NCBI GenBank assembly: GCA_013396655.1
Contig: WBMV01006214.1
Location: 1-64,000, forward strand
Reading direction: 5' to 3'
Length of the DNA stretch: 64,000 nt
Source: Campylorhamphus procurvoides
Taxonomy: Eukaryota > Chordata > Aves > Passeriformes > Dendrocolaptidae
The translations under genes and the position numbers were made by a program. The notes beneath the pieces are model-generated. The model worked only from the letters and a program-made list of their open reading frames with translations, had not been told where the DNA came from and made no database searches. Shown here piece by piece: positions 25,147 through 53,211 of this stretch (the stretch's first letter is position 1; each line of letters opens with the position of its first letter).

Positions 25147-25446
25147 ACAGCCCCAAGAATCACACCATGTGCCTGAGATCATTGTCCAAACGCTTTTTGA
25201 ATCTGCTAGGCTTGGGGCCATGGCCACTTCCCTGGGGAGCCTGTTCCAGTGCCTGAGCACCCTCTGAGTGAAGAATCTTTTCCTAATATCCAACCTAAAC
25301 CTCCCCTAACACAGCTTCATGCCAGTCCCTCGGGTCCTGCCACTGGTCACCACAGAGAAGAGATCAGTGCTTGTCCCGATGCTTAGCCTCGTGAGGAAGC
25401 TGTAGACCAGGATGCCTCAGTCTTGTCTTCTCCAGGCAGAACAAAC
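25147..25446 (-). repeat. CR1 LINE, 3'-region fragment
   Basis: The stretch beginning AGCCCCAAGAATCACACCAT, followed by 'GCCTGAGATCATTGTCCAAACG' and CTGAGTGAAGAATCTTTTCC, is the reverse complement of a CR1 3' region. It is antisense to LONRF2 within intron 1. Confidence 0.92.
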
Positions 25447-25770
25447 TTCTGTGTTAGAAAATAACTCACTTTGCTTTTTGCAACCTCCAAATGCTTATGT
25501 GCTACTATTGAGTGCCAAGGACCTGAGTATCCTTGAAATTCTCTTTAGAGACTGAAGGCATATGAACACATTGATTATACAGTTGCAGTATAAAGTTAGG
25601 TAAAACTTCAGGTTTCTTGGCAGGACATGCAGTTCAGTGGGATTTTTTTTTACTGTTTTTTTTTTTTGGTTTTGGGTTTTTTTGTGCAGTACTTTCTTGC
25701 TGGATCTGCAACAACTGCCTGTGTGTGATGCAATATTAAAGTAAGTTTTCCAGTTATCTATGACTTCTCT

Positions 25771-25850
25771 CATTCTGACTGTGACCTTCTGTCTTCTGAT
25801 TTGCATTTTAGTTTCTGCTCTAACTGTGACCTTCTGTCTTCCAATTTCCA
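25771..25850. repeat. Two-copy tandem duplication, 45-base period
   Basis: ACTGTGACCTTCTGTCTTC occurs at 25,778 and again at 25,823. The sequence between shows weaker similarity, as expected of an old local duplication. Confidence 0.8.
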
Positions 25851-28800
25851 TGATAGTTCTCCACGTGCTTCAGTTCTAAATTACAAAAGACTCCTGTCAT
25901 GTAGGCAGTACACTTATTTCTGGTGTGATCTGGAATATCTGCTCCTAATTTCAGGTCTGGGAAGAGGTCTGCGTGCTTTCAAGTTGTCGGCTTTCTCCAG
26001 TTGAACTAGTTAGTGTTACAAAAGCATACTCTTAACAAGTATGTTCCTCTTTTGTCCTTAACTATCAGAACTACACCACCACTGATGCTCCCGTGTTCCC
26101 TCTGATAGTCTGCTATGGATTCAGGTGTGTGGGGGGTTTTTTTTTCTTAAGAAAATCAGCTTTGCTCTTTGATCCTTCTAGTCGTCATGAGCTGCCCACA
26201 GCTTGGTGATCTCTGCTGTTTTATACAAAGTTGCTGGCTTTTCTTTTGCTGCCATAGACGTTGGAATAGATCCCTCATTATTGCAAGGTATCTAATTACT
26301 ACAGCTTCAAAGCAAGCACATGTCAGGCTGCTTGAAAGGAAGCATTTGTTTCCAGCTGGATCAGTTTTTGTGCCAAGCTTTATGCTGTTCTGCCATCATA
26401 ATATTAGGTATTGTCCAGATGCTGTTCTCGTGGCTGTTATCCCAGCTTTCTGAATTTCATCTGTGTGGGGTTCAGAGGTGGGCTTCCTCTCTGACATCCC
26501 TTCTCTTCTAACTTGTCTTTTTGGTTATTGAACCCTTAGGTCAATTAAACTGAAATAGATATGTGTGCAGAATTGGCTTGGGTGGGTTTTTTTGCTTGGG
26601 TTTGGGATCTTTTTGTGCAGTAAGAGCTTTCTGCACCCTTTTTTCTCTCACCTTCTGGAGAGCCTGTGCCTGGAAGGAATTGAGTTGTTTCTGTGCATCC
26701 AGGTGTACAGATCCTTTAAGCTTTATGCCTGAAACCAAACAAAGTTAGATTTCAGTGACAAATCACTGTATTTTGAGGTTGTGCATTTGGGAGTGTGATT
26801 TAGCTCTGTTTTTTTTTTTTCTGGTTTTTTCCCTGAGATGAGACTGAAGATGTCTGCTGGGAGATATAAAGCCCAGTGGTGTAGTCCTGTGGCTCCTGTT
26901 GCTGCTGCTGTGTTAGCAGTTGCTGGTCTTGGTGGTGTCTCAAGCCTGCCTGAAGGGCTGAGGCTCTGCTGTGTCCACCTGACCCTAATCCCAAACAAGT
27001 TTGTGGGAAGGGGTGACTGTGCCCTGGCTCCTGTAGTGTGATGAAGTAGCTGCTTGTTTGCCTGCTCTGTGCAGTGCAGTTGTATCCCAGCTGTATGCAG
27101 GCTGACTCCCAGCAGGGTGGCACACATCCTATCTGATCACTGGCATTTCAGGACACCCTGTTTCTGCACGAGACATGTTGGCTCCGATGTGTAATTACCC
27201 ACTGTTGCAAAGTTTATCAAGCCTGAGAAGGTCGCTGTTTGCGGAGAGCAGCGAGAGTTCAGCAAACCCTCAAAGTAGTTGTGTTTACTTCTGGTGTGAT
27301 GCACTCTTTCTGAGCAGAAATAGATTTGTCCTGGGAGGGGGGGATAGCTGTTGCAAGTAGCTGCTCAAATTGCCCTGCATTTTAATTCCACCCCCGCCAA
27401 GGGTTTCAGAATGAGCATGTAGGAGATAAAGCTCAGCTGTATCCAATTTAAAAACACAGCAATATACACGTGAAGGAGGCCCTTTCTTCTTTAGTCCTCT
27501 ATGTGGATATCTGTTCCCAAAGGACAAAGGATGGTAGAGGAAAGGCCAAGGAGAAAAGGCAAGTTTGTACCAAGCCCATAGTGTCAGAGGTAGTGTGCTG
27601 CAGGGCAGTCAAGGGAGATCCTGCTGCCTGGGCACATTTCTAGTCTTCTGGGATGGAGAGCTGCACGCTGACCTCTAGCCCACGGAGTGGTATTTGTGGC
27701 ATTTCTAGAAGCAAAATACGTGAGCTTTCCTGAGCTTCTGTGCAAAGAGGAGAATCTGCCTTTCTTGGCCAAAGCTTGGAGAAATCTTTCCCTTTTAATC
27801 CCAGTGAATGTTGACAATAAATCGTTCTGATCCAAAAGAAAGCTTAATGTGGCCACACAGCACTAATTTATTTTGTGGTCAAGCAATTAATGGAAATTTA
27901 TCTAATGCCTTCCAAATTCTCCTTTCCTAAGAAGTGAATGAAGGAGGCACAGCAGACCAGGAGGCAGTAGTAAAGAGGTATAAAGGGAGATACAAACCTT
28001 CAGTGCGGGTTGATTCAAGAGCAACAGCTGTACATTTTCCTGCTAAGTAAATGCCAGGTTGTGGGGTTGCACTGCTTCCCTGAGAGCATGGATAGGTAAG
28101 CTTCCAGCCAAGCATTCTTAGAGTTGCACTGAGTGCTTACAGCCATGAGTAAGAGAGGTATGGGCAAGCGTTTTGCCATGCCCCAAAAGTTACTTGCTCG
28201 GGCATTTTCCTTTCAAGTCTGCTTTTCAGTTGTTTCAGATAAGGGGGGAAAGGATGATCAGAATTCCTTGGTAGGCTGGTGGGACAGCCTTCTGATGACT
28301 TCCTACTGCAGCCCAGGGAGGTGATGGATTTCTGTGTAATGGGTCAAGGTCAGAAGAAGCAAAGAAGCGTCTCTGTGTGCAAAAGGAAGCTGCTGAACTC
28401 TCTTTAGAGAGTTGTGCTTAAATTTTTATGGAGGTGACCGGTGTCATAAGTATGCATTTTATTAATTCTGCTATTTTCTAAGGTCTTGCACTTGTTAACA
28501 GTGTACTTACACACAAAAGTTGCATTGTTGAAGGAAAACTGCTAGTGAGCTTCCACATATACCTGTATTTGAATTACGTGTATTATTTAGTCCACTTCAA
28601 TGGTCTCTTCTTTTGTACACCACTTCTAGAAGGTTGCTATTAAAAGGTAAGGTCACTTGTCTTTTTCTGATATGGTAAAAAAGAGATTGACTGAATCTTC
28701 CTTCCTCACAGGGTTTTGGGTACATGTTCGAGTAGTAAAGAGTAGTCTTTGTTGTTGCACCAGCCATTTAACAAAACCCACAAAAAGCCATGGTAGACAG

Positions 28801-31800
28801 CTGTCACGACTTCTGCAACAGCAAATGGTTCAGTCATTTTAATAATTTATTAGAAGAATATTTAATTTTGTAGTTCCTAAAGGAAGATGACTTTAGGAGA
28901 AGAATGAGAGGTAGTGTTTCTGAAATTACCTGCTACAAAAAAGCTTGCTGCTTAGAGGATTTGTGCTAAAAAAGGAACTTTTGCATCGCTTTGTAGAATC
29001 ATGTCTTTGAATCCACTTAAAGTGTGTCTCCAAAATGTCTTAGTTCTGTTTTACGTGGACAGACAAATGTGTAAAAGTAGGAATCAAGGTTGCCTATAGA
29101 CTGTTGCAGTCTAATCACAGTGTTGTTTTTAAACTTAAAATATTTGCAGAGTTCTGTCCCTTAGCCACCCTTTCTCTTTTACTTGAAGTAGTGCTTGAAA
29201 AATAATAATAGTAAATGCTTCATATGTGACACTACTGGAAATGTGTCAAGTCCTTTGGAGCAGAAGCTCATGTTACTCTTGGTTTGTGCAGCACTCAAAG
29301 CTGAGTGCTCAGATCCTGTAGTTGGATCTCTGGAAGCTTTTGGCTGGTTGCAGAGGGTCTGCTGAAGACAGGGGCACTACAGGGCTCCAAAACCAGAGCC
29401 AAGGTGGACAGAAGCCTTATCCGCCACTGGTGAAGGGAAGGGAGACATCATGCTGTACGGTAGACAGTCTTTGGCTGTGCTGTTTTGGGTTTTTTTTTTT
29501 AAAGGAATTACATTGCTCATGTAACTTACTCTATCTTAAGTGGTACATAACTGTATTTTCCCCTCCCACTTCATGTATGTAACTGAGATGTAATCTTCTG
29601 TTAATAATTGAACTACTTCAGCAGTCCTAGAGAATGAACTATACATACATATCAGAAAGTCTGAAGAATTTTTGAAGTCTCTTCAAACAGCATACTCTTT
29701 TTTTTTTTCTTTGATAAAGTTTAACAGAATGTCTTTTGCTGTTGAAAGAAGACATTTATAGAACGGACTTGTGCTTCCTTATCTTTAGTAGGGTATTGCA
29801 GTACTCTTTCTTTGCTACAAGTGTATTAAATCATCACCTCTATTTGAGGTAGTCACTGTGAAACAATAAGGCCCTTTTTGCAAAAATCAGAAATCCTGAA
29901 ACAAGCTTTAAGTGGAAAGAGCAAAAGTTATAAAGACCTGAAGAGTAACTGGTAGAAATGGCTACTTATATACTAATCATGTCAAAAAGACAACTGGGTT
30001 GTCACTGGTAAAGTAATTTTATGATAGAATATCTGTCTGTAAATTGATCTTGTTAAACTGTGATCATGGGAGACCTACTTGGCTGGTTCTGCCTGGCTGG
30101 AAGCACAGTGTCTTTGGAGTCTTCTTGCAGTCACAGGTTCATGTGCACCTAGCATAGCTCCCTGTTTCTATGGGAGGATCGGTACATTTCCTTGGGTGTT
30201 TTGGAGATCTGGCAGGGGGCTGACCTCTTAAGGTGTTCTGTTTTGGTTGTGAATCTTGCTTGTTTTATAATGCTTCAGTCCATAGGTATGTTGCTTGGGG
30301 GCAGTCTCTCTACCTGCTGTTTGAGACAATAGTTGCATTCTGACTGAGGCTTTGGTAGAAGACTTTTCCCAGCCTTGAACTAAATGCTGGGTGAACTAGT
30401 AAGCATGGAAAATGAATCACATTTGTGTACTTACTGGTTTTATTATGCTAGTGCAAGCAGCCACAGATGGAGTTGGGGTCTATCACATAGAGCTGTGCCC
30501 TAGTGTCCAAAGGGTAGAGTGGGAACGGGAAATACAGGAAGGGAGTGTTGTTTCATGGTTTCATGCTATCTTATCTGGAAAGAATAGCACACATCTAGCA
30601 GAGTGTTGAAACATTAGAACTTTTATAGGAGGGAGCAATGATGTAATATATTACGCTTAGCTCTGTGCTGGGATATTCCTGAATTCAGGACTTTTGCTGC
30701 TACTGCTGCTGCAATTCATCCCTTAACGGATTTTGGAAGAAGGTTATCATTGGCTTTGCAGTTGTGGAAATGCTTACTAAACTGTAGGTTAATGTAGTAG
30801 GTCTGGCATGCTTCTGCCTCATGAGGCTAAAGCTACAGCACAAAAGCAATAGTGTAAAGTTAGCTGCATCCTCTTTGTAGCAGGTCTTCTTCTAGGTAGC
30901 ATTTAATTTCCCTTATGGTGTTTCTCCTGAGTAATGTCAGGAATAGTCATTAGCTGTGCTTAGTGGTGATGACAGTCCAGCTTTAAATAACAGTATGGAT
31001 ATTCCTAGCTGAGGACTTACTGAGCCTGAAATAAAACTGCTGGGAATCTAAAACATTTTATTCAGCACACAGAAAGATATGTGTTTTTCACCCTGGGCTT
31101 TTGAACAGCAAAATACAGAGGCTGGGAGAGAACTTAGTTCAATTTTAAAATTATATCTTCCTAAAAATAATCCAGCTCATGTATTGCCTGTGTCTTTTCT
31201 TTGAGTCAGAGTGATAATACAAGGGAATTTTTTTTGTCTCCTATGCACCACACCAGTGAGCACATGGGGTGTAAACATGCTGCAGGGCAAAGCGGCAAGT
31301 GGGTGGATGTCCTCTTATCTTTGGGTGGAGAGGCAAGAGAGAGCATTGTCACTTCAGTTCAGCTAGTGAAGTGGTGACTGCAGTTTGTTCACTCCAGTTT
31401 ACAAAGGCCTCCTCTCCTTTTTCATTTTGGTGTGCTGTGTGCTAAGGTTGGGTGCTGGGGTGAAATCCTGGTCAGACATAGACTGGCACTGTAGCTGTAT
31501 CGTGCAAGGGAGCCATACTTGAGCTCTCTGGTGGTTTCTGAATCAGCTTTCTCATGGAGATGACAGGAGAGAAAATTTTGGCATGGGGTGACTTTTTTAT
31601 ATATAATGGGTGCTTCCGAAGGAAGAAAAACATGAAGAAGTGTTCTTCATATCTGCATGAAGGTAAAAGAAATTAAAATATTTAAGTAGAGCTTAATGGG
31701 AGATACATTGTCTCCTCTCATGAAGTCTGTTTTGTTACACTAGCTGTGTGACTGTGGATGAGGAAGGAGGCCTTTGCATACACAAACCAGCTGCTGCCTG

Positions 31801-33676
31801 GTGGCACAGGCGTCAAGCAGGGGATGGTGCCTTGTGCTCCTTGTCCTCACTGCAGCCTTGTGCAAGAGCTCCTAAGGTCACAGTCTGTTAGTGTTGGTCA
31901 CCTGGTGGAAATGGGTGTTATTTTTGCCCATGTAGTACTGTCTGCAAGTGCCTGCTTTGTAACTGCAGTGGAAGGGTGCTTGGTTGTAGAAGTGGGCTTA
32001 AGAGGAAAAGTCATCTTGTATTGCATCCTCTGTGCACTGAAAGCTCTTGCACATTTCCTCTTGGGTCTTTGCTTACTTCACTTCCTGAAGACTGCCAGTG
32101 ATGTACATACAAGGAGGAAAAGCCATGATATTCAGAAAATATGCAGGCTTTTTTAAATCCAGTTGCTAGTTCAGTTAAGGTGGATGAATAATTGAGAAAA
32201 CGTGAGATGCTGATCACAACAAGTATGTGATCTTGTTCACTGTCTCCCTTAATCAGGTTTGGGAAGCTGAATCTGGTTTTCACTTTTGAAATGAAGTATT
32301 ATTTGAATGTCCTGAATGACTTCACTGCTTCTGTTAATAATTCTATCAAAGGCACCCCTTTCTCTCCACCACCCTCACCTTCTGCTAAACAACCCTGTGC
32401 CTCCATTTTTTGTGTGTGGACTTGTCATGCTTCCATGAAGTCTGGAGGAGAACAACTGGTTTGCTATTCAGTTAATTACTAAACCTTGCTAATTTCTCAC
32501 TGAAATGAAAATATATGTTTCCTATTATTTTTCAAGCTTATGAAAAGGCTTTTGATACTGAATTGTTCAGAGCTAAATGCATAACATAAGAGAACAAGCC
32601 AAATATCTTTCTCCAGGGCGGAAGCTTCTTCAAAATGTGGGAAGAATTTCCGCTGAAGTACTGTGCAGGCTGACTCTTACAAGCAAGACTGAAGGTGTTT
32701 GTGATGACACTGTTTCTTCTGCTTATGCTTAGGTTTGAAATAGGTTTGAATAAGATGTGATTTTCTAGGAAGAAATGACAGATAAGGAGGATTAGGGAGT
32801 TCTAGTAACTTTAAACTTGTTTGTTCTGTGCTGAGTTCCTGAAAGAACTCTCAGCAGTAGTTTATTACAATAAAACTTTTATCATAATCTACAGTCAATT
32901 GGGCTAAATTCTCTTAATTGCTCTACTTGCCTTCCTGGCAATTAGAGAGATTATGGGGAGTCCTGTTCTGCCAGTCTCTCGAACTCAACAGCGTAGTTTT
33001 TTTTTAAAAAAAGAATGTTTGGGCATATCTGTAAAAGTAATTTTGGATGTTAGCTTCTGCATAAGAAAAATCACAATGTAACAAACATCTGCAGATGAGA
33101 ACAGAGGTGGTGTGAGCAGAAAGTTACGGATTTTGGAGAAAGTCAAGCTGTCAACCACATTTAGAATAGGCAGTATTTGGCAGTCCAGAGGAGAGTTCAG
33201 GAGGCAAAGACCCACTCAGCTCCCTCAGCTCTGGGCCCTGCATGGGCCACTTTTTTCTGGTGCAGTGGGATTATGGTTGGGAGACGTGTGGGAAGGCTCC
33301 CAGGACCTGTGGCTCAAAGGAAGTCTCTTTATCCCAGCTGCCCAGAGCCAACAGATTCTGGGAGCCTCAGCAGTGCATCCCTCATGCTGACAAGGACATA
33401 AATTTTGCTGTGCAGCTGCAGACTCCCAGGAGGAGTTTGATTCAGGAAATGCCGTCTGCTGGTATTTTGGAAACAGTAACATTTTCTATGCTTTTCTTTT
33501 TTAATTTGGCTTGAAATAATAAATCATGTAATAAAAGAAATCTTCCCTCCACCCCTTTACCTCCAGAAGAAAGAATGGGTGCATTATTTTAGAATAAACT
33601 TGGCAATTGTACAGTTTTTTGGTTTGGTTTTTTTGTTGTTTTTTTTTAGCCAGATAAACTTGGCAGCTATTATAGT

Positions 33677-33815
33677 ATAGAATCATAGGATGTGAAGGGT
33701 TGGAATGGACTTTAAAGATCATTCAGTCCTAATTCCCCCTGCAGTGGGTCAGGATACCTCCCACTAGACCATGTTGTTAAAGGCATTGCCCAGCCTGGTT
33801 TTGAATACTGGCATA
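33677..33815 (-). repeat. CR1 LINE, 3'-end fragment
   Basis: Opens with ATAGAATCATAGG and GGGTTGGAATGGACTTTAAA, then CCCCCTGCAGTGGGTCAGGA. This is the reverse complement of the CR1 3' terminus. Similarity fades after about 33,815. Confidence 0.9.
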
Positions 33816-34844
33816 CTTGCATACTGGTGTCTAGTAGTGTTCACAAAGTCTGTATGTCTTCAAGCCCTCTTCATCCACCTTCTGCAACTAATTATAATCA
33901 CCACAGTCCTTGCTGTAGGTTGGAACAACTCAGTGTCACGGTGCTTATAGTTACTTAGGCTGTAGCTGGATATTCACTTTTTTGTCCTACTTCCACTTGC
34001 ACTCCTTGCTGGAGTCAGCCAGCTGATGCCACAGTTCAGCTGACAGAGAATATGAGGTTTCAGCCCATCTAGCCTTGCCCTGACCAGTCGCAGACCCTCC
34101 CAGGCCAGTCCTGCTGAGAGCAGGAGGCTGGGAATGAGGGATGCATGGGCTGGGTGCAGAGCCGGGAAGTTTTCAGGCTGCACTGCCCGCTCTGTGAGGG
34201 GGGGAGCCTGAATGGAGGTGGCTTGGGCACCATTCCAGATATGGCATCTTGTCTAGATGTTTCATCTCCCTATAGAAGACCTGTTAGACTATAGTCTCAG
34301 AAATACTGCTCTCTTTAGCAAAGCTGTTTGTTTTGTTGTGGGGTTTTTTTTTATGTTTTCCCTCAGTTAACTAAACATTCCTTGCCAGTTACTCATTAAG
34401 ATGGGCCACACCTTACGCTTTCTGACCAAGACTAAGTGAACAAGAGGTACAAGCCCTGAATACACGTAGCTTTTTCTGGTTTGCCTGCACATTGGTGGTG
34501 GGTTTTTTTTTTCAGTAGCTTGTTATTTTCCCTTCATATTGTGAGACCCTTTGGATTTTGCTTTTGGGGGACCTGCAGCCTTTGCATACTGTTGTGCACT
34601 GTGACAGCTTTTTTGTGCTTAAAACTTTTGCGGCAGAGATAAGATACTGAAAAAGAGCTGATGAAGCTGTTCTCTCTCTAGGTCTGCTGAATGTATGAAT
34701 CGTGTTGAATAGTATGCAGGGAAGCATCAGAGTGGTCAAAACATGCTGTAGTGAACAGAAGCAGGAAGCTGACTTGGCTTGCCGCTTAATCTTACACTGC
34801 TTCCTTTCCCTATGGTGCCACAAAATACCCCACGCAGTGCCCTG

Positions 34845-34876
34845 CCTGCCTGCTGAGGTGCCTGCCTGCTGAGGTG
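34845..34876. repeat. Perfect 16-base tandem duplication
   Basis: CCTGCCTGCTGAGGTG occurs twice with no gap, in LONRF2 intron 1. Perfect identity suggests recent origin or length polymorphism. Confidence 0.9.
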
Positions 34877-36294
34877 CCTACCTCTGCTTACTGCCATTAT
34901 CCCCCTCAGCATACTCTGCACACAGGTACCTTGCAGCAGATACAATGATGGAAATACAGACTATGCGTTCTTACTTTATAGAGACAGAAGACATGCTGTT
35001 CAAATGTAGCTAAGTTAAAAATTTCATATTTGAGGATCTGCTAAAAGAAACAGAACTTGCTTCTGAGGATCTTGGGTTAAGTGCTTTCAATTGCATTCAG
35101 CTTGCAGTCTTTTCAAGAATTATCAGCTAGAAATGTGGATCAGTGCAGCAGCCTGACTTTGTAATAGTTAAAAAACCCAAACAAACCAAGACAAAACCAA
35201 ACAAAAAAGTGTGCAGAATCCCAGTGTGAATTAGCTTTTGCAGACCTTATTTTAAATGTTTTCTCTATCACTGTCTTAGACCATTGGAGCAGCATCACCC
35301 CGATATGTCATTCTGCAATTAGTATATGTGATGTCAGTCCATGTTACAGCCAAAAAAGGCAGCACTCCCTGCTGTTTCTTTCCTTCTCATCCCTTGTCCT
35401 GGCACTTGCATTTGTGTGACGGTACAGTGAACTAGTTGAGAGGAAAACAATCTTCTGAAACCTTTTTATTTATTTGTTTTTATTGAATTAGCTTTTGGTC
35501 AATTGATTCTTTGCTCTGGTTCTCAGTGCAACCACATGAGCCTGGTTTGCTGCACAAGCAGTAGCACCAGCCCAAGGGAGGGGAGGAGGTGGAAGAGGGA
35601 TGTGATCTTGGGCCATCCTGCCTGGTAGGTGCTGTAATTTAATGAGTGGTGACATCTGCAGCAGTTGTGCTTATTCTGTGTCCATGCACACATGTGTATG
35701 TGCCTGGGCTTTTTATGGGCAATGTGGTCTTACTGAGCATAGTGTTTAAGATGCTCAGGCTGAAGTGAGATAAAAACAGTGAAGCCTAAGCAGGCTGGAG
35801 AGCACAGGAGAGGTATGAAAACAGAAACTCTGCATGGGGACATGCAGAAGGTGACATTCAATGGAAAAGTCTTGAGAAGCCTAGCTTTGAGGTGAAGTTT
35901 AAAATCTGTAGAAAGTTCTGTACCATCTCTCAGCACACCTTGGAGCCTTTGTTAAGTTTATTACTAGTTCTGATGGTTTTAACCAGCTCATATTTGGGAA
36001 AGAGTTACTGTGCTTAGCTGCCAGCTTCCAGCCCTCCAGCACATGAAGGTCAAGAATGACCAAGAGTAAATCTCCTATAAATCTGATTTCCTAAGATGAG
36101 ATAATTGTTTCAGTGGACAAAAGCAGAACGTTGTTTGGGACTTAGTGTGTGTTTTGCAAGGCTGCTGCCGCAGCCTGCTGCAATGTCCTTGCCAGGCTGG
36201 AGAGGAGTGGAGAATGAACCATCAGAGGTGGTGGCTAATGGCTTGAGAACTGCTGGGCTACTGGTACCATTGCTCAGGTGTTGGTAATGGGGTT

Positions 36295-36607
36295 GATGCA
36301 GTTCAGCACCTTGTTAACAACCTCCATCAGCAGCCAAGAGTGTGCTGTCAGCAAGTTTATCCATTATGCCAAACTGAGGGAGGAAGAAGTGGTTAGTGTG
36401 TTGAAAGAGCAGGGCTGTCGCTCAGACTAATAACCTGGGCCATGGGCTGACCAGCCTTGCCTACTTCTGCAAATGCAGGTGCACCTGGAACAGAATAACC
36501 CTGTGCAACAGGGCGGCCTGGGCTAGACAGCAGATTTGCATAAAAGAGCTGGAGGTTCCACTGGACCAGCTGAACATGGATCAGCCAGTTTTTCTGTGAT
36601 TCTGTGA
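36295..36607 (+). repeat. CR1 LINE fragment, internally deleted
   Basis: It contains CR1 ORF2-region blocks in the sense direction: GTCAGCAAGTTTATCCATTA, CCAAACTGAGGGAGGAAG, and 'TGCACCTGGAACAGAATAACCC'. It then jumps to the terminal TTCTGTGATTCTGTGAAAT tail without the usual sequence between, so part of the 3' region is deleted. Confidence 0.82.
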
Positions 36608-37197
36608 AATTATATGCTGGAGGAAGATTTCCAAGTTAAAATGTGGAAAGGATAAAGTAATAACGCTTGAGCAGTTCATACAAACTGAATGATTCATGAA
36701 TTTGTGGGTACTGAAGCAAGGTGTGTGATCATGAGAGGTTTGCCTGCCCTGAGGAAGGCATGTGGATATGAAGTGTGAAGGCTGCATGCATTTTTGTTAA
36801 TGAGTGGCTTCCAGGAACGTTTTAGCTCAAGTCCTGCATTGGTGATTTCTTTCAAGCAAAGCCACACTGAGGGGAGAAACACTTGGAGCTTTTTTTCTTT
36901 CTGCTTTCTGAAATGTCCTGTAATCAAGGTGAGGGAAAGAGCAGGTGGCATCCTATATGTGAATATGAAGGTTGTCCTGCTAGATAAAACACAGAGGTTG
37001 CTTCCATGCTGAGAGGAATATATTCTAAGAAGCTAAAAATTAAGGAATTGCCATTTTTTCCTTTACAGGAGAGTATAAATATAATAGTTGTACAGTAGTG
37101 CTTTTTAGGTTACTGTGGCTGGACATGAGGTTACTGTATTTAACATGTCCTAGTGCTTCTTTTAATGAAGTTCCTTGCAACCGTTTTTGTTTTCCAG

Positions 37198-53211
<16,014 letters not shown>

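Larger units (their letters stand above)
23961..37197 (+). other. LONRF2: LONRF2 intron 1 (about 13-14 kb)
   Basis: Non-coding sequence between the CpG island and exon 2, ending in a T-rich tract and CAG at 37,195-37,197. It contains three CR1 fragments (25.1, 33.7 and 36.3 kb) and two small tandem duplications, listed separately. I looked for an additional coding exon between the gap and exon 2 and found none. The family's gene structure, one large first exon followed by the TPR exon seen at 37,198, does not require one. Confidence 0.75.

Noticed and set aside
31758..32156. 132-codon open frame in LONRF2 intron 1
   Set aside because: Hydrophobic stretches arise from a T/G-rich segment. No family match and no splice logic joining it to LONRF2.
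36301..36309. TTCAGCACC resembling the left half of a REST/RE1 site
   Set aside because: The right half (GGACAG-type) is missing, and the sequence belongs to a CR1 fragment.
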